Shown: positions 8,396-19,047, counted from the first letter of the stretch. The stretch: DNA of 64,000 bases from Nocardioides sambongensis (GCF_006494815.1 NZ_CP041091.1:3052501-3116500), one strand, 5' to 3'. Notes: a model not told the origin generated them from the letters alone. Numbers and translations are program-made.

Positions 8396-11300
8396 CGGCG
8401 ATCTCCCCTCGGGTCGGGCGTCCGGGCGGCGCCGTCCAGCAGGTCGGACAGCTCGGCGACCAGCGCCGCCGGCGGGTGCCAGGCGAAGACGCCGCACGGC
8501 GCACCGTCGATCTGCGGGGTCTCGGGACCGCTGAGGCCGCGCAGGTACAGGTAGGCGACTCCCCCGAAGTGGAGCGCGGGGTCGTAGCCCGGCTGTCGCC
8601 AGCGCAGGAACCGGTGCAGCACGACCGCATACAGCAGCGCCTGCAGCGGATAGTCGGAGTGACCCATCGCCGCGTCCAGGGCGCTCGGCGCGTAGGCACC
8701 GGCGGTGAGCCCCCCGGGGACGTCGCGGGGTCCGAGCCAGTTGGTCTTGTAGTCGACGATCACGTAGCGGGGGCCGCGTCGGGGGTGTCGCGCAGCCGCA
8801 GCACGACGTCGACCGAGCCGGTGAGATACCCCCGCAGCACCTGCGCGCCCAGCGCCGGCACGGCCAGCGCGTCGGCGTATCCGCGGACCGGGTCGTCCTC
8901 GGGCAGGTGCCGGCGCAGCAGGTCGGCGATGTCGCCGAGCAGCACGTCCGGGTCGGCTCCGGCCGCCCCGGCGCGCTGGGCGAGGTCACCGCCGGCCAGT
9001 GGCAGCTCGAAGTCGAGCTCGCACAGCCGGTCGGCAGGTCCGATCTGGCGGAGCGTCCGTCCGCCGAGCATCGGCCCGAGCGGGGTGTCGCACACGGCGA
9101 CCAGGGCCGTGGCGAGCTCGTCGGCGTCGAGCCCCGGCACCGGCCACCAGCCGAGCTGGTCCGCGATGTGCGTGCCGAGCTCGGCCCGCAGGTCGTCGGC
9201 GGCGGGGTCGGCGTGCTCCAGCACCGCGTGCACCAGCGACCCGAAGGTCGCGCCGACCGGGAGCCCGGCCATCGGCGACGGCACGTCCCCGGGGATCGCC
9301 GGGTCGACGTCGGCCGGCACGACGACCTCGGCATCGACCGCCTCGTCGTCCTTGGCCATCACCTCGGGCTCGCTGGTGACGCCGACGGGTGCACCGACCT
9401 CGACCGCGCTCAGCGAGCTGTAGGAGGTCCGGCGCCAGGCGACGTCCACCGACCGTCCGAAGGTGCGCACGGACAGCTCCGGGCGCGGGGTCTGCGGGAG
9501 GGCCGGGACCTGGTCGTCCAGGTTCGCCACCTCCGGCTGCGGCCCGCCCCGGTCGCGCCACCCGGTGAGGCGGGCCGCGATCTCGTCGTCGTCCGGCACC
9601 GCGGGGCGACGGGGCGCCGCCGACGGCAGCGGACCGTGGGCGTCGGCGGCGCGCATCAGCATCCGGTGCAGCGGCGACGCCTCGGCGTTCCTGGTCGGCG
9701 CCCACCAGGCGATGACCTGACTCTGGGCGCGGGTGAGTGCGACGTAGAGCAGGCGGAGCCACTCGCCGGCCTCCTCGGCCTCCCAGCGGGCGCAGTGGTC
9801 ACGCCAGTCGGGTCCGGTGCTGCCGCCGACGTCCAGGCAGCGCCGCCCGCTGTCGTCGTGGTAGAGCGGGCGGTCCGGCTTGGGCACGAACCTGTCGGCC
9901 AGCGACGGCAGGTAGACCACCGGATACTGCAGGCCCTTGCTCGCGTGGATGGTGACCAGCTGGACCGCGGCGGCGTCGGAGTCGAGGCGCCGGGTGCGCT
10001 CGGCGCCACGACCCTCCTGTGCCTCCCGGACCTGTTGGCGCAGCCATCCCAGCAGTGCCACCACCCCGAGGTGCTCGGTCTGCGCGACCTCGTGCAGCAC
10101 CTCACCGATGTGGCGCAGGTCGGTGAGTGTCCGCTCGCCCCCGGTCTCGGCGAGGAGTCGGGCCGGCAGCCCACCGGACCCGGCGGCCTCGAGCACCGCA
10201 GCCACGCCGCGACGACCCAGCGCGTCGGCCCAGGACCGCAACCTGTCGGCGATCCGGTCGGTGAGCTCGTCGCCGCCGGCGTCGAGGGTGGCGGCGTCGT
10301 AGCCGAGGAAGCAGGTGAGGGCGGCGGCGCGGACCCGGGCCGCGCGGTGCGGCTGCTCGAGCGCCTCCAGCAGGGTCAGCCAGGTCGACGCGGCGGGGGT
10401 GGCGAAGACGCTGCCGCCGCCGGCGATCACGGCCGGGACGCCGACCTCGGCGAGCGCGGCGCGGGAGGCGGCCAGGTCCTGGTGGCGGTAGCAGATCACC
10501 GCGACGTCGTTGGGGCGCAGCGCCCGTCCCTCGAACCGGGCGCCCGATCCGAGCAGCCGACGGATGTCGAGGGCGAGGTCGCGGGCGATGTGGGGGCGCA
10601 CGTCCCCGACCGGGATCGCGCTGTCTCCGCGGCGCCGGAACTGCTCGCGGCGCACCACCCGCAGCCGGAACGGCGCCGGCTGCGGAGCGCCCTGCAGGCG
10701 GGGCTCGGCGTGGTGGGCCGCCACGTCGTGGACCACGATCCTCGGGTCGCCGAGCTCCGCACCGCCGAGCAGGGCGCGGGTGGCGTCGACCAGTCCGGCG
10801 TCGCTGCGCCGGTTGACGGCGAGGGTCTGCCGCCGGGTGGCGGTGGCGGCCGCGGCCAGGTAGGTGACCACGTCGCCGCCACGGAAGGCGTAGATCGCCT
10901 GCTTCGGGTCGCCGATCAGCACCATCGTGGCGTGCCCGTTGAAGGCCCGGTCGAAGACCTGCCATTGGACCGGGTCGGTGTCCTGGAACTCGTCGACCAG
11001 GACGATGCTCCACCGCGACCGCATCCGGGACCGGGCGGGCGCGTCCGCGGGCTCCAGGGCGACCGCCAGTTGGCTGAGCAGGTCGTCGTAGGAGAGCACC
11101 CCGAGCCGGCGCTTGCGGCTGGCCATCTCGGCGCGCACGGCGTGGGCGAAGGCGACCTTGCGACCGGCCGGAACCTCGCGGGGCACACCGTCCGGCTGGA
11201 GGTGGGCCTGCGGGTCGGCGGCGACCGTGCGAGCGATCGCCATCGCCTCGGCGTGGTCGAACGCGGGACTCTCGCCCTCGGGCAGCTGCGCGAACGCGCG

Positions 11301-11810
11301 CAGGTAGAGGTCGTCGACCACCTCGACGAGGAGGTCGTCCAGGTTCTCCACCAGGCGGGCGCGGGCGTCGGTGTCGCCGGCGACGCCGAGGGAGTCCAGC
11401 ACCAGGGAGCAGAACTGGTGGATGGTCGCGATCGTGGCGGCGTCGAAGTCGGCGAGCGCACGCGCCACCCGGGCGTGGCGCAGCCGACGGGTCTGCTCGT
11501 CGGCGTCGAGCAGCAGCGCGATCACGTCCGTGTGCTGCTCGGGAGCCAGCGTCGAGTCGTCGGCCAGCGCCCGCTCCGCCTCCACCAGCTGGCGTCGGAC
11601 CTGCTCGCGCAGCTCCTGGCTCGCCGCGCGGCCGAAGGTGACCACGAGCATCTGCTCCAGCGGCACGCCCTCCTCGGCGACGTAGCGGGCGACCAGCGCC
11701 CCGATCGTCCAGGTCTTGCCGGTGCCGGCGCTCGCCTCGAGCAGCGTGGTCCCGGTGGGCAGCGGGCCGCGGATGTCGAACGGCGTCATCTCACCTGCGG
11801 GCGGGGTCAC
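8392..11810 (-). CDS. recB: Exodeoxyribonuclease V subunit beta (RecB), frame broken near 8768
   Basis: 3'-5' helicase and nuclease subunit of RecBCD. Walker A is in LEASAGTGKTWT, motif II is VLVDEFQDTDPVQW, and ASKGLQYPVVYLP and LLYVALTRAQS are later helicase motifs. The C-terminal nuclease shows GSLVHAVLEH and, in the next frame, IVDYKTNWLG with the catalytic Asp and Lys. The long frame ends early at 8760, and the last ~120 codons continue in another frame. One extra C in the CCCCC run near 8768-8772 joins them, giving about 1139 residues. The GTG at 11810 overlaps the recC stop (GTGA), which favours it over the ATG at 11789. Confidence 0.88.
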
Positions 11811-14800
11811 AGCGGGGCCACCTTCTCCGCGCCGGTGAGCAGGGGCTCCCAGAGCCGCCAGGCGAGGTCGGGCAGCCCGGCGTCCAGCAGGGCCTGCAGG
11901 GGCGCGGCGACGCCGTAGACCCGGCGGTGGGCCTGGTCGGCGTCCTCCCCCTCGATCCCGTAGGCGTTGTGCGGATCGGTGACCCAGGCCTTCGAGGCGA
12001 GCGCGTGGGGGTCGATCGGCTCGCCGAACCGGGCGCGGTGGTGGCCCTCGGCCCACGCGGCGGCGGTCGCGACCGGGAGCGGCAGCGGTCGCGTCCGGCC
12101 CTCGTCGTAGAGGTCGACCAGGTCGCGCAGCCAGTCCACCGCCCGGTGGTCCACCGGGCCGGCCAGCGCCCGCTTCGGCCCGGCCTTCTCCCGGGCGACG
12201 GCGTGCGAGGTCCAGTTCTCGTCGGTGTAGGTCGCGGAGAGGGCCAGCACGTCGAGCCAGCCCTCCAGGCGCTGCCGCGGCTTCAGCCGCGAGTAGGTGA
12301 GGCTGACCACCTGGTTGCCGTGGACCTTGGCCACCGTGCCGGTGAGGCGGCGTCCGTCCCCGAGGTCGACGTCCACGTCCAGGGTGCGGGGGGTGCCGTC
12401 GCGCAGCGGTGCGGTCCTGGCGAGGAGGCGCTGGCACTCCCCGACCACCTCGTCCAGCGTGCGGTAGCCGAGCGCGAACGGCGGCAGCGTCCCGCGCAGC
12501 TGCTCGGCGAGCATCACCGCCTGGCCCGCCGTGGCGGGGTCGTCGGCCGCGAGCACCGCCCGCAGCAGCCGGTCCCCGATCTGCCACTTGTCGAGCCCGT
12601 CGAGACTGACCGGCATCGCGTCGGCGATGTCATCGGGCTCGAACGGCGTGGACACCACGAGCCGGTGCCGCAGGAAGTCCCGCACCGGCGATCCGAAGAA
12701 CCGCTTGAGCTCGGCGAGCGTCACGTCGCCCGGCGGTCGCGGTGGGAGGGCGTCGGGTAGGAACGGTGCGGGGGCGCTGCGGGGCCCCACCGCGGCGCGG
12801 GCCCCGGCGAGCGTGGAGCGGTCGAAGCTGAACGGGCCCTCCCGGACCAGCGCCCCCGGCTGGTGGTTGCGCACGTCGTAGGGCTGCAGCGGGTGGCGGG
12901 TGAGCACCCGCTCGCGCACCGGCGCCGCCGCCGTCCGGTCCAGGGCGTCGAGGAGCTCACCCACGGGCACGGCCGGGGGCCGCTCCTGTCCGGTGTGCTC
13001 GCCGGCGCCGGCGTAGGTGATCACCAGGCGGTCGCGGGCCGCCAGCACGGCGTCGAGGAGCAGCTGGCGGTCCTCGCTGCGCGGATCACGCTCGCCGACC
13101 TGGGGGTCCCGACTCAGCACGTCGTCGCCGTCCGGTGAGGGATGGCGCGGGAAGACACCGTCGTCCAGGCCGACCAGGCAGACCACGCGGTGCGGCACGG
13201 ACCGCATCGGCACCATGGTGCACACCGTCAGCGTGCCGCTGCGGAAGTTGGCGCGGGTGGGGCGGCCGGCCAGTCGCGCGGCGAGCAGCGCTCGCAGGTC
13301 GGCGAGGCGGAGCCGCGGGCCGCTCCCGCCGACCTCGTCGGCGCTCCCAGCGGCGTCGGAGACCGCACCGGCGCGGGCCCGCGCGAGCTCCCGCTCGAAC
13401 TGCGGCAGCTGCCAGGCGTCGTCCACGTCGACGTCGCAGAGGGACCGTACGCCGTCGGCGATCGCGGTGAACCAGTCGTCCGCCTCCTCGGCGGAACCCA
13501 GGGCGGTCACCGTGGCGGTGATCCGGGTGACCGCCTCGGTGAACCGCCCCACCAGGTCGATCTCACCGCTGCCCAGGTCGTCGACCGGCAGGCCCCGGCC
13601 CAGGTGGCGGTGGTCGTCGCCGCCCATCGCGACGCCGAGCAGCAGCCGGTCCAGCCCGGCGCGCCAGGTGTTCTGCTCGAACCCGCCGAGCCGGTACGCG
13701 GCGCGCCCGGCGGCGTCCACGCCCCACCGGATGCCGGCGTCGGCGACCCAGCGGGTGAGCCGGGCCAGCTCGTCGTCGGTGAAGGCGAAGCGGCGGCGTA
13801 CCGGATCGCGGGAGAGCAGGTCGACCACCTCCGAGGCGGTCACCCGGCCACCGGCCAGCTCGACGAGCGCCACCGCGACGGCGAGCAGGGGGTTGGTGCT
13901 GGCGGCGGACCGGTCGGCGAGCCGGACCCGCAGGCCGTGCGCCGGGTGCGCGTCCGCGCCGTTGCCGTCCAACAACTCGGGGCCGAGGATGTCGCCGAGT
14001 CCGAACGCCGCCGAGATCAGCGGGGCGTAGGTCTCGATGTCCGGGCACATCACCACGATGTCGCGCGGCTCGAGGGTCGGGTCGTCGGCGAGCATCCCGA
14101 CCAGGACCTCGCGCAGCACGTCGATCTGGCGGCCCGCGCCGTGGCAGGCGTGCACCTGCACGGAGTCGTCGTCGGCGGCCAGCAGCCGACCGGCGCGACG
14201 GTCCGGGTCCGGGGAGCGGTTGGCCCGCAGGTCGGACTGCAGCCAGCCCAGCAGGTCGTCGGGCAGCGGCGGCTCCGCGATGCCGGCGGAGGTGGTCGCC
14301 GAGGAGGCGGGCGCGAGCACCTGGGCGAGCTCGCGTGCGTCGCGGCCCAGCGAGGCGAGCAGCGGGTGATCGACCAGCGCGGCGGAGGTGTCCGACTCCC
14401 GCGCCGCCGGCGTGCCGGAGTCGCGGGTCACCCGGTCCCAGAGGTCGGGCGAGGGCTGGGCCAGCCAGAGGTGGACGTCGCGGTGCTCGGCGAGCGCCCG
14501 GACCAGCTCGATCTCGGTCGACGGAAGGCGGGTGTGGCCGAAGAGGGAGAGCCGGTCCGGGAGGTCCAGGCCGCCGGCCTCTCCGCTGCGCAGCTGGGCG
14601 CAGACCCGGTGGTGCCGTTCGTCGGGCGCCTCACCTCCGACGGTCGGCAGCAGCCGGCGCCAGAGCTCGGCCTGCCAGCGCAGGTCGGCGGCGAGCACAC
14701 CCCCCACCCCGTCGGTGTCGCGCCCCTCCCGCCAGTCGGCGACCAGCTGGGGTCGCTGCACCGCGTAGCCGGCGTAGAGCCCGGCCAGCCGACGGGCGAC

Positions 14801-15208
14801 GCCCCAGCGCCGGCTGCGCCGCATCTCGCCCTCCTCGCCGTCGGTGCCGTGGCCGAGGTGGGCGGCGAGCGTGGTGCACCAGGGCTCGCCGAGCGAGGCG
14901 TCGATGGTTGCCAGCAGCGGCCAGACCAGGCGGTCCGGGTGCCACGGGTCGTCGGCCTCACGACCCAGCAGCAGCCCGACCAGCGAGGCCGGGTGCAGGA
15001 ACCGCACGCCGGCACAGACGCCGTCGCCCCCTCGCGGTCCAACGCCGAGCCGGTGCGAGAGGCGCTGGGTCAACCACCGCTCGACGCCCTTGGCCGGCAC
15101 CACCACGACCTCCTCTGCGAAGGGGTCGGCCAGGGGCTCGGCGAGCAGCTCGCCGAGCTCGTCGGCGAGTTGGTCGGTCCGCCAGGCGCGGTGCAGGTGG
15201 AAGGTCAT
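11807..15208 (-). CDS. recC: Exodeoxyribonuclease V subunit gamma (RecC)
   Basis: 1133 residues, as expected for RecC, the Chi-recognition and scaffold subunit. The N-terminus (VVVPAKGVERWLTQRLSHRLG) and internal segments such as VQVHACHGAGRQIDVLREVL, DIVVMCPDIETYAPLI and VCLVGLDDGVFPRH match RecC. It is an inactivated helicase and lacks a Walker A motif, as expected. It is the first gene of recC-recB-recD, all translationally coupled, in the order usual for actinobacteria that carry RecBCD. Confidence 0.93.
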   Translation of the reverse strand: MTFHLHRAWRTDQLADELGELLAEPLADPFAEEVVVVPAKGVERWLTQRLSHRLGVGPRGGDGVCAGVRFLHPASLVGLLLGREADDPWHPDRLVWPLLATIDASLGEPWCTTLAAHLGHGTDGEEGEMRRSRRWGVARRLAGLYAGYAVQRPQLVADWREGRDTDGVGGVLAADLRWQAELWRRLLPTVGGEAPDERHHRVCAQLRSGEAGGLDLPDRLSLFGHTRLPSTEIELVRALAEHRDVHLWLAQPSPDLWDRVTRDSGTPAARESDTSAALVDHPLLASLGRDARELAQVLAPASSATTSAGIAEPPLPDDLLGWLQSDLRANRSPDPDRRAGRLLAADDDSVQVHACHGAGRQIDVLREVLVGMLADDPTLEPRDIVVMCPDIETYAPLISAAFGLGDILGPELLDGNGADAHPAHGLRVRLADRSAASTNPLLAVAVALVELAGGRVTASEVVDLLSRDPVRRRFAFTDDELARLTRWVADAGIRWGVDAAGRAAYRLGGFEQNTWRAGLDRLLLGVAMGGDDHRHLGRGLPVDDLGSGEIDLVGRFTEAVTRITATVTALGSAEEADDWFTAIADGVRSLCDVDVDDAWQLPQFERELARARAGAVSDAAGSADEVGGSGPRLRLADLRALLAARLAGRPTRANFRSGTLTVCTMVPMRSVPHRVVCLVGLDDGVFPRHPSPDGDDVLSRDPQVGERDPRSEDRQLLLDAVLAARDRLVITYAGAGEHTGQERPPAVPVGELLDALDRTAAAPVRERVLTRHPLQPYDVRNHQPGALVREGPFSFDRSTLAGARAAVGPRSAPAPFLPDALPPRPPGDVTLAELKRFFGSPVRDFLRHRLVVSTPFEPDDIADAMPVSLDGLDKWQIGDRLLRAVLAADDPATAGQAVMLAEQLRGTLPPFALGYRTLDEVVGECQRLLARTAPLRDGTPRTLDVDVDLGDGRRLTGTVAKVHGNQVVSLTYSRLKPRQRLEGWLDVLALSATYTDENWTSHAVAREKAGPKRALAGPVDHRAVDWLRDLVDLYDEGRTRPLPLPVATAAAWAEGHHRARFGEPIDPHALASKAWVTDPHNAYGIEGEDADQAHRRVYGVAAPLQALLDAGLPDLAWRLWEPLLTGAEKVAPL

Positions 15209-15265
15209 CGTCCGCCGAGGCTATCGAGCGCGCCCGACCCAATGCCGAGATCCGGCGAACCAGGC

Positions 15266-15790
15266 TCAGCCCGGGCCTCGGTCGTCGTCCTGTCGGCGGT
15301 GCGGCCGGTGCTCGGTCCACTCCTCGTCGGCCTCGTCGATCTCGCCCTCCAGTGCCGCGACCGCCTCGGGCTTGCCGTGGAACCTGCGGTAGGAGTAGCC
15401 GACCAGGGCCAGCGCGATCAGGCAGGAGAGCAGCAGGGTGACGCCGGTCCAGGGGCCGCCGAGCAGCCAGTAGGAGGCCTTGAGGGGCCACCACTCCGGC
15501 GCCGGCGGGGAGACGATCCAGAGCACGCCGAAGAGTCCGATGGTCAGCGCCCCGAGGCTCGAGGCGACGATCCGGGGCCAGGTCTCCACGCCCTGCGCGG
15601 CGCTGCGCAGGGCGCGCAGCTTGACCGGGTCGACCCACCGCTCGGCCCAGGTGTACTGCTGGGAGAGCACCGCCAGGCCGCCGAAGAGGAGGAGTAGCCC
15701 GGGCCCGGGCAGCACCAGCGCCGCGATGCCCGCCAGCAGCATCAGCCATCCGAGGATCTCGAGGGCGAGCCGTTTCGCCGCACCGGTCAT
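15266..15790 (-). CDS. PGPGW-type membrane protein
   Basis: 174 residues. An N-terminal hydrophobic hairpin (ILGWLMLLAGIAALVLPGPG) carries the PGPG signature of small actinobacterial membrane proteins (TIGR02611 type). Two more hydrophobic stretches lie at about 78-95 and 110-128, followed by an acidic, charged tail. Function is unknown. It lies 57 bp upstream of recC on the same strand, so recC could be read from its transcript. Confidence 0.75.
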   Translation of the reverse strand: MTGAAKRLALEILGWLMLLAGIAALVLPGPGLLLLFGGLAVLSQQYTWAERWVDPVKLRALRSAAQGVETWPRIVASSLGALTIGLFGVLWIVSPPAPEWWPLKASYWLLGGPWTGVTLLLSCLIALALVGYSYRRFHGKPEAVAALEGEIDEADEEWTEHRPHRRQDDDRGPG

Positions 15791-15821
15791 GTGCTGAGCC
15801 TCCCAGAGCCTGCCAAGTCCG

Positions 15822-16322
15822 TCAGCCGCGCGGACCGAACTTCTCCAAGAACGCCAGTACGTCGTCCTCGGCCCGGCCGTGCTCGGCGGCGATCTGCGCC
15901 CAGCGCACCGCCATCGCGTGGAAGCGCAGCGGGTTGTAGACGTCCTCCTCGTAGCTGAACAGCCCGTCCCCGGCGTAGGTCATGATCGTGATGTTCGGCT
16001 CGGACAGCATCGTGCCGTCCCCGGGGTCGGGCATCGGGTTCCCGACCTCGCAGACCAGGCGTGCCGCGTCCGGGTCGACCACCTGCCAGGTGAGCGGGAA
16101 GCCGGTCATCACCCGCCCCGGATAGCTGGTCATGGTCCGCACCGACCAGGCCCGGATCTCCTCGCGCCCGCGGAACGTGCCCATCGCGCGCTCGACGTAC
16201 AGGGCGTCCTCGGTGAAGAGGTCCGCGTAGCCGTGCCAGTCCCCGCTCTCCTGGAAGGTCGCGACCTTCTCGTGGAAGGCGGCGTAGGCCTCGGTGATCT
16301 CGTCGGCGCTGAAACGGCTCAC
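15822..16322 (-). CDS. SnoaL-like (NTF2-fold) protein
   Basis: About 166 residues from a GTG at 16322 (VSRFSADEITEAYAAFHEKV), preferred over an upstream start at 16385 because the extra residues look unrelated. The helix-rich start, then SGDWHGYADLFTEDALYVE and MGTFRGREEIRAW, are typical of SnoaL-like polyketide-cyclase/NTF2-fold proteins. These are small cone-shaped pockets used as enzymes or binding proteins; the substrate is unknown. No membrane or signal segment. Confidence 0.8.
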   Translation of the reverse strand: MSRFSADEITEAYAAFHEKVATFQESGDWHGYADLFTEDALYVERAMGTFRGREEIRAWSVRTMTSYPGRVMTGFPLTWQVVDPDAARLVCEVGNPMPDPGDGTMLSEPNITIMTYAGDGLFSYEEDVYNPLRFHAMAVRWAQIAAEHGRAEDDVLAFLEKFGPRG

Positions 16323-16388
16323 CCGCCGATCCAAGCAGATGCCGACGGCCCGGGCGCCAGGTCTCGCCGCGCCCGGGATCGGCAAAAC

Positions 16389-16417
16389 TTGTCAGTTCCT
16401 ATCAACGTGCTTATCTT
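16389..16417 (+). promoter_or_regulatory. Sigma-70-like promoter for the TauE/SafE gene
   Basis: TTGTCA at 16389-16394 and TATCTT at 16412-16417 are separated by 17 bp in the most AT-rich stretch of the local gap, about 60 bp upstream of the GTG start at 16478. A ribosome site GAAAGG precedes the start. Hexamer match and spacing are the only evidence. Confidence 0.5.
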
Positions 16418-16477
16418 AGGTATCTCACTCGATTTAAACAGCCGGGCGTCCCGGACGCCACGACGAAAGGCACGATC

Positions 16478-17383
16478 GTGCGCAAGCTGCTGGTACTGGG
16501 ATTCGTGGGCCTGCTCGCCCAGCTCATCGACGGGTCGCTGGGCATGGCCTACGGCGTCACCTCCTCCACGCTGCTGCTGGCTGTCGGGGTCGCCCCGGCC
16601 GCCGCCTCGGCCGCCGTCCACTTCTCCGAGATCGGCACGTCGCTGGTCTCCGGCATCTCCCACCACAAGCTCGGCAACGTGGACTGGCGCACCGTGGGCA
16701 TCCTCGCGCTGCCCGGCTTCGTCGGCGCCTTCGCCGGCGCCACCCTGCTGGCCAACCTCGACGGCGACATGGCCAAGCCGTGGGTCGCCGGCATCCTGCT
16801 GGCCCTGGGCGTCTACGTGATCTGGCGGTTCCTGGTGCTCGGCGGGCGCCGCCCCACCTTCAAGTCCCGCCCCTCGGCGAAGATGCTGGCGCCGATGGGC
16901 CTGGCCGGCGGAGCGCTCGACGCCATCGGCGGCGGCGGGTGGGGCCCGGTCGGCACCACCACGCTGCTCTCCCCGGGCCGACTCGAGCCGCGCAAGGTGA
17001 TCGGCTCGATCGACACCTCGGAGTTCGTGGTCGCGGTCGGCGGCTCGCTCGGCTTCCTCTTCGCGCTCGCCCACACCGACATCCCGTGGGACTACGCGCT
17101 CGCCCTGCTCGCCGGTGGCGTCATCGCCGCACCGGTCGCCGCCTATCTGGTCCGCATCCTGCCGGCCCGGGTGCTCGGCGTGGCCGCCGGCGGCCTGATC
17201 GTGGTCACCAACTCCAAGACGATCGCCGAGTCACTGGGCGCCAGCGGCGCCGCCGTCGGCGCGATCGCCGGCAGCCTGGCCGTGATCTGGATCGCCGGCA
17301 TCGTGTGGGCCGTGCGCCAGGAGCGGGCCGCCCAGCGCGCCGCCCTCGCCGAGCTGGACTCCGAGGAGCTCGTCGGCGCCTGA
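16478..17383 (+). CDS. TauE/SafE-family sulfite/anion exporter
   Basis: 301 residues with about 8 hydrophobic helices arranged as two homologous halves (VGLLAQLIDGSLGMAYGVTS near the start; APMGLAGGALDAIGGGGWGP in the middle), the TauE/SafE signature. Members move sulfite, sulfonates or related organic anions across the cytoplasmic membrane. The GTG start has GAAAGG upstream. It is followed by a strong hairpin terminator and seems to be a single-gene unit. The anion cannot be told from sequence. Confidence 0.88.
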   Translation: MRKLLVLGFVGLLAQLIDGSLGMAYGVTSSTLLLAVGVAPAAASAAVHFSEIGTSLVSGISHHKLGNVDWRTVGILALPGFVGAFAGATLLANLDGDMAKPWVAGILLALGVYVIWRFLVLGGRRPTFKSRPSAKMLAPMGLAGGALDAIGGGGWGPVGTTTLLSPGRLEPRKVIGSIDTSEFVVAVGGSLGFLFALAHTDIPWDYALALLAGGVIAAPVAAYLVRILPARVLGVAAGGLIVVTNSKTIAESLGASGAAVGAIAGSLAVIWIAGIVWAVRQERAAQRAALAELDSEELVGA

Positions 17384-17396
17384 GTCGACACGACGA

Positions 17397-17440
17397 TCGT
17401 CAGGGTGAGCGTGGCCGATCGGTCACTCTCACCCTGACGA
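17397..17440 (+). terminator. 13-bp-stem hairpin after the TauE/SafE gene
   Basis: Arms TCGTCAGGGTGAG (17397-17409) and CTCACCCTGACGA (17428-17440) pair perfectly over 13 bp with an 18-nt loop. It lies 13 bp past the permease stop and before the cyclase start, so it most likely ends the permease transcript. There is no U-tract, as is usual in high-GC genomes. Confidence 0.75.
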
Positions 17441-17460
17441 CCCGGCACTACTCTCGGCGC

Positions 17461-19047
17461 ATGGGGATCACGACGAGGCGCCGTGGCCGCTCCCCCTTCG
17501 GCGCCCGGGTGCTCGGACCCCGGGAGCAGGACGCACGTCACCTCCGCCTGCGGATCCAGGTGCTGCTGACGGCGCTCCTCCTGGTCACCAACATCCTGGG
17601 CGCCGGCGTCGTCTTCGTGGTGAACACCTGGGCGATCCCCTCCCCCGAGCCGACCCGCGAGATGGTGGTCGCGCTGGCCATCGCGATCCCGGTCTACGTG
17701 CTGGTCGGCGCGGCGATCGGCGTCGTCCTGGGCACCACCACCAGCCTCAACGCACTGCGCTGGGCGACCCGGGACGGCGGGCAGCCGACCCCGGCGGAAC
17801 GGTCGAAGGCGCTGCGCGTGCCGTTGTGGCTCACCCTGATCCAGTTCGGCATCTGGGCGGTCGGCACCGTCCTGTTCACGATGCTCGCCGCACGGCTGCA
17901 GCCGGACCGCGCGCTGGGGACCGCGTTGACCGTGGGCATCGGCGCGATCGTGGTCTCCGGGGTGGCCTACCTGGTGACCGAGTTCGCGCTGCGCCCGGTG
18001 GCCGCTCGGGCGCTCACCGACCGCACCGTCTCCTCCCGCCCGCGCGGCGTCGGGGTGGGCCCCCGGATGCTGCTGTTCTGGCTGGTCGGCACCGCCGCAC
18101 CGGTGATCGGGCTGCTGATCACCGCGCTCCTCGCGCTGATCGCCAACGAAGCGACCCTCGAGCAGCTGGCCGTGGTCACCATGGTGCTCTGCGTGATCGT
18201 GCTGATCTCCGGTGCGCTGCTGACCGACCTCAACGCCCGCTCCGTGGTCGCCCCGATCCTCTCGGTGCGCGACGCCCTGCGCCAGGTCGAGTCCGGTGAC
18301 CTCGACGTCGACCTCGCCGTCTACGACGGCACCGAGCTCGGCCAGCTCCAGAGCGGCTTCAACGCGATGGTGCACGGGCTCCGCGAGCGGGAGAAGATCC
18401 GGGACCTCTTCGGGCGTCACGTGGGCCACGAGGTCGCCGAGGCAGCCACCGCGTCACCGACCGGCGAGATCTCGCTGGGCGGGGAGACCCTCGTCGCCTC
18501 GGTCCTCTTCGTCGACCTGGTCGGCTCGACCGCCTACGCCACCGAGCACGACCCCGCCGAGGTGGTCGCGGTGCTCAACCGGTTCTTCGGTGTGGTGGTC
18601 GACGAGGTCGGCGCCCACCACGGGCTGGTCAACAAGTTCCTCGGCGATGCCGTGCTGGCGATCTTCGGGGCTCCCGTGCCACTCCCGGACCACGCCGCCC
18701 GCGCGCTCGCGGCCGCTCGGGTGATGGCGACCCGACTCGCCGCCGAGGTGCCCGAGGTGGGCGCCGGGATCGGCGTCGCCACCGGCACCGTCGTGGTCGG
18801 CAACGTCGGCCACCGCGATCGGTTCGAGTACACCGCGATCGGCGACGCGGTGAACTCCGCGGCCCGTCTCACCGACCTGGCCAAGGAGATCCCCGGCGGG
18901 ATCGTGGCGACCGGTGAGAGCGTCGCGGCGGCGCGGAGCACCGATCCCGGCCAAGCCGCCGCCTGGGTCGAGCACGGCGAGGTGGTGCTGCGCGGCCGGA
19001 CGACGGCCACCCTGCTGCACGTGCCCGCCGGCCACGCACGCCCCTGA
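17461..19047 (+). CDS. Membrane adenylate cyclase (class III) with HAMP domain
   Basis: 528 residues. Six hydrophobic helices fill about residues 30-265. A HAMP-like segment follows (VVAPILSVRDALRQVESGDL), then a class III cyclase domain (about 335-528). Metal-binding aspartates are in VLFVDLVGSTAY and KFLGDAVLAIFG; the purine-selecting Lys is in VNKFLGD; the transition-state Asn/Arg are in GDAVNSAAR. All key residues are present, so it should make cAMP from ATP. The six-helix-HAMP-cyclase layout is common in actinobacteria. It is flanked by two hairpin terminators and seems monocistronic. Confidence 0.9.
   Translation: MGITTRRRGRSPFGARVLGPREQDARHLRLRIQVLLTALLLVTNILGAGVVFVVNTWAIPSPEPTREMVVALAIAIPVYVLVGAAIGVVLGTTTSLNALRWATRDGGQPTPAERSKALRVPLWLTLIQFGIWAVGTVLFTMLAARLQPDRALGTALTVGIGAIVVSGVAYLVTEFALRPVAARALTDRTVSSRPRGVGVGPRMLLFWLVGTAAPVIGLLITALLALIANEATLEQLAVVTMVLCVIVLISGALLTDLNARSVVAPILSVRDALRQVESGDLDVDLAVYDGTELGQLQSGFNAMVHGLREREKIRDLFGRHVGHEVAEAATASPTGEISLGGETLVASVLFVDLVGSTAYATEHDPAEVVAVLNRFFGVVVDEVGAHHGLVNKFLGDAVLAIFGAPVPLPDHAARALAAARVMATRLAAEVPEVGAGIGVATGTVVVGNVGHRDRFEYTAIGDAVNSAARLTDLAKEIPGGIVATGESVAAARSTDPGQAAAWVEHGEVVLRGRTTATLLHVPAGHARP

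Noticed and set aside
8907..11918. 1003-codon open frame antisense to recB
   Set aside because: No recognisable domain, and it mirrors a conserved helicase gene.
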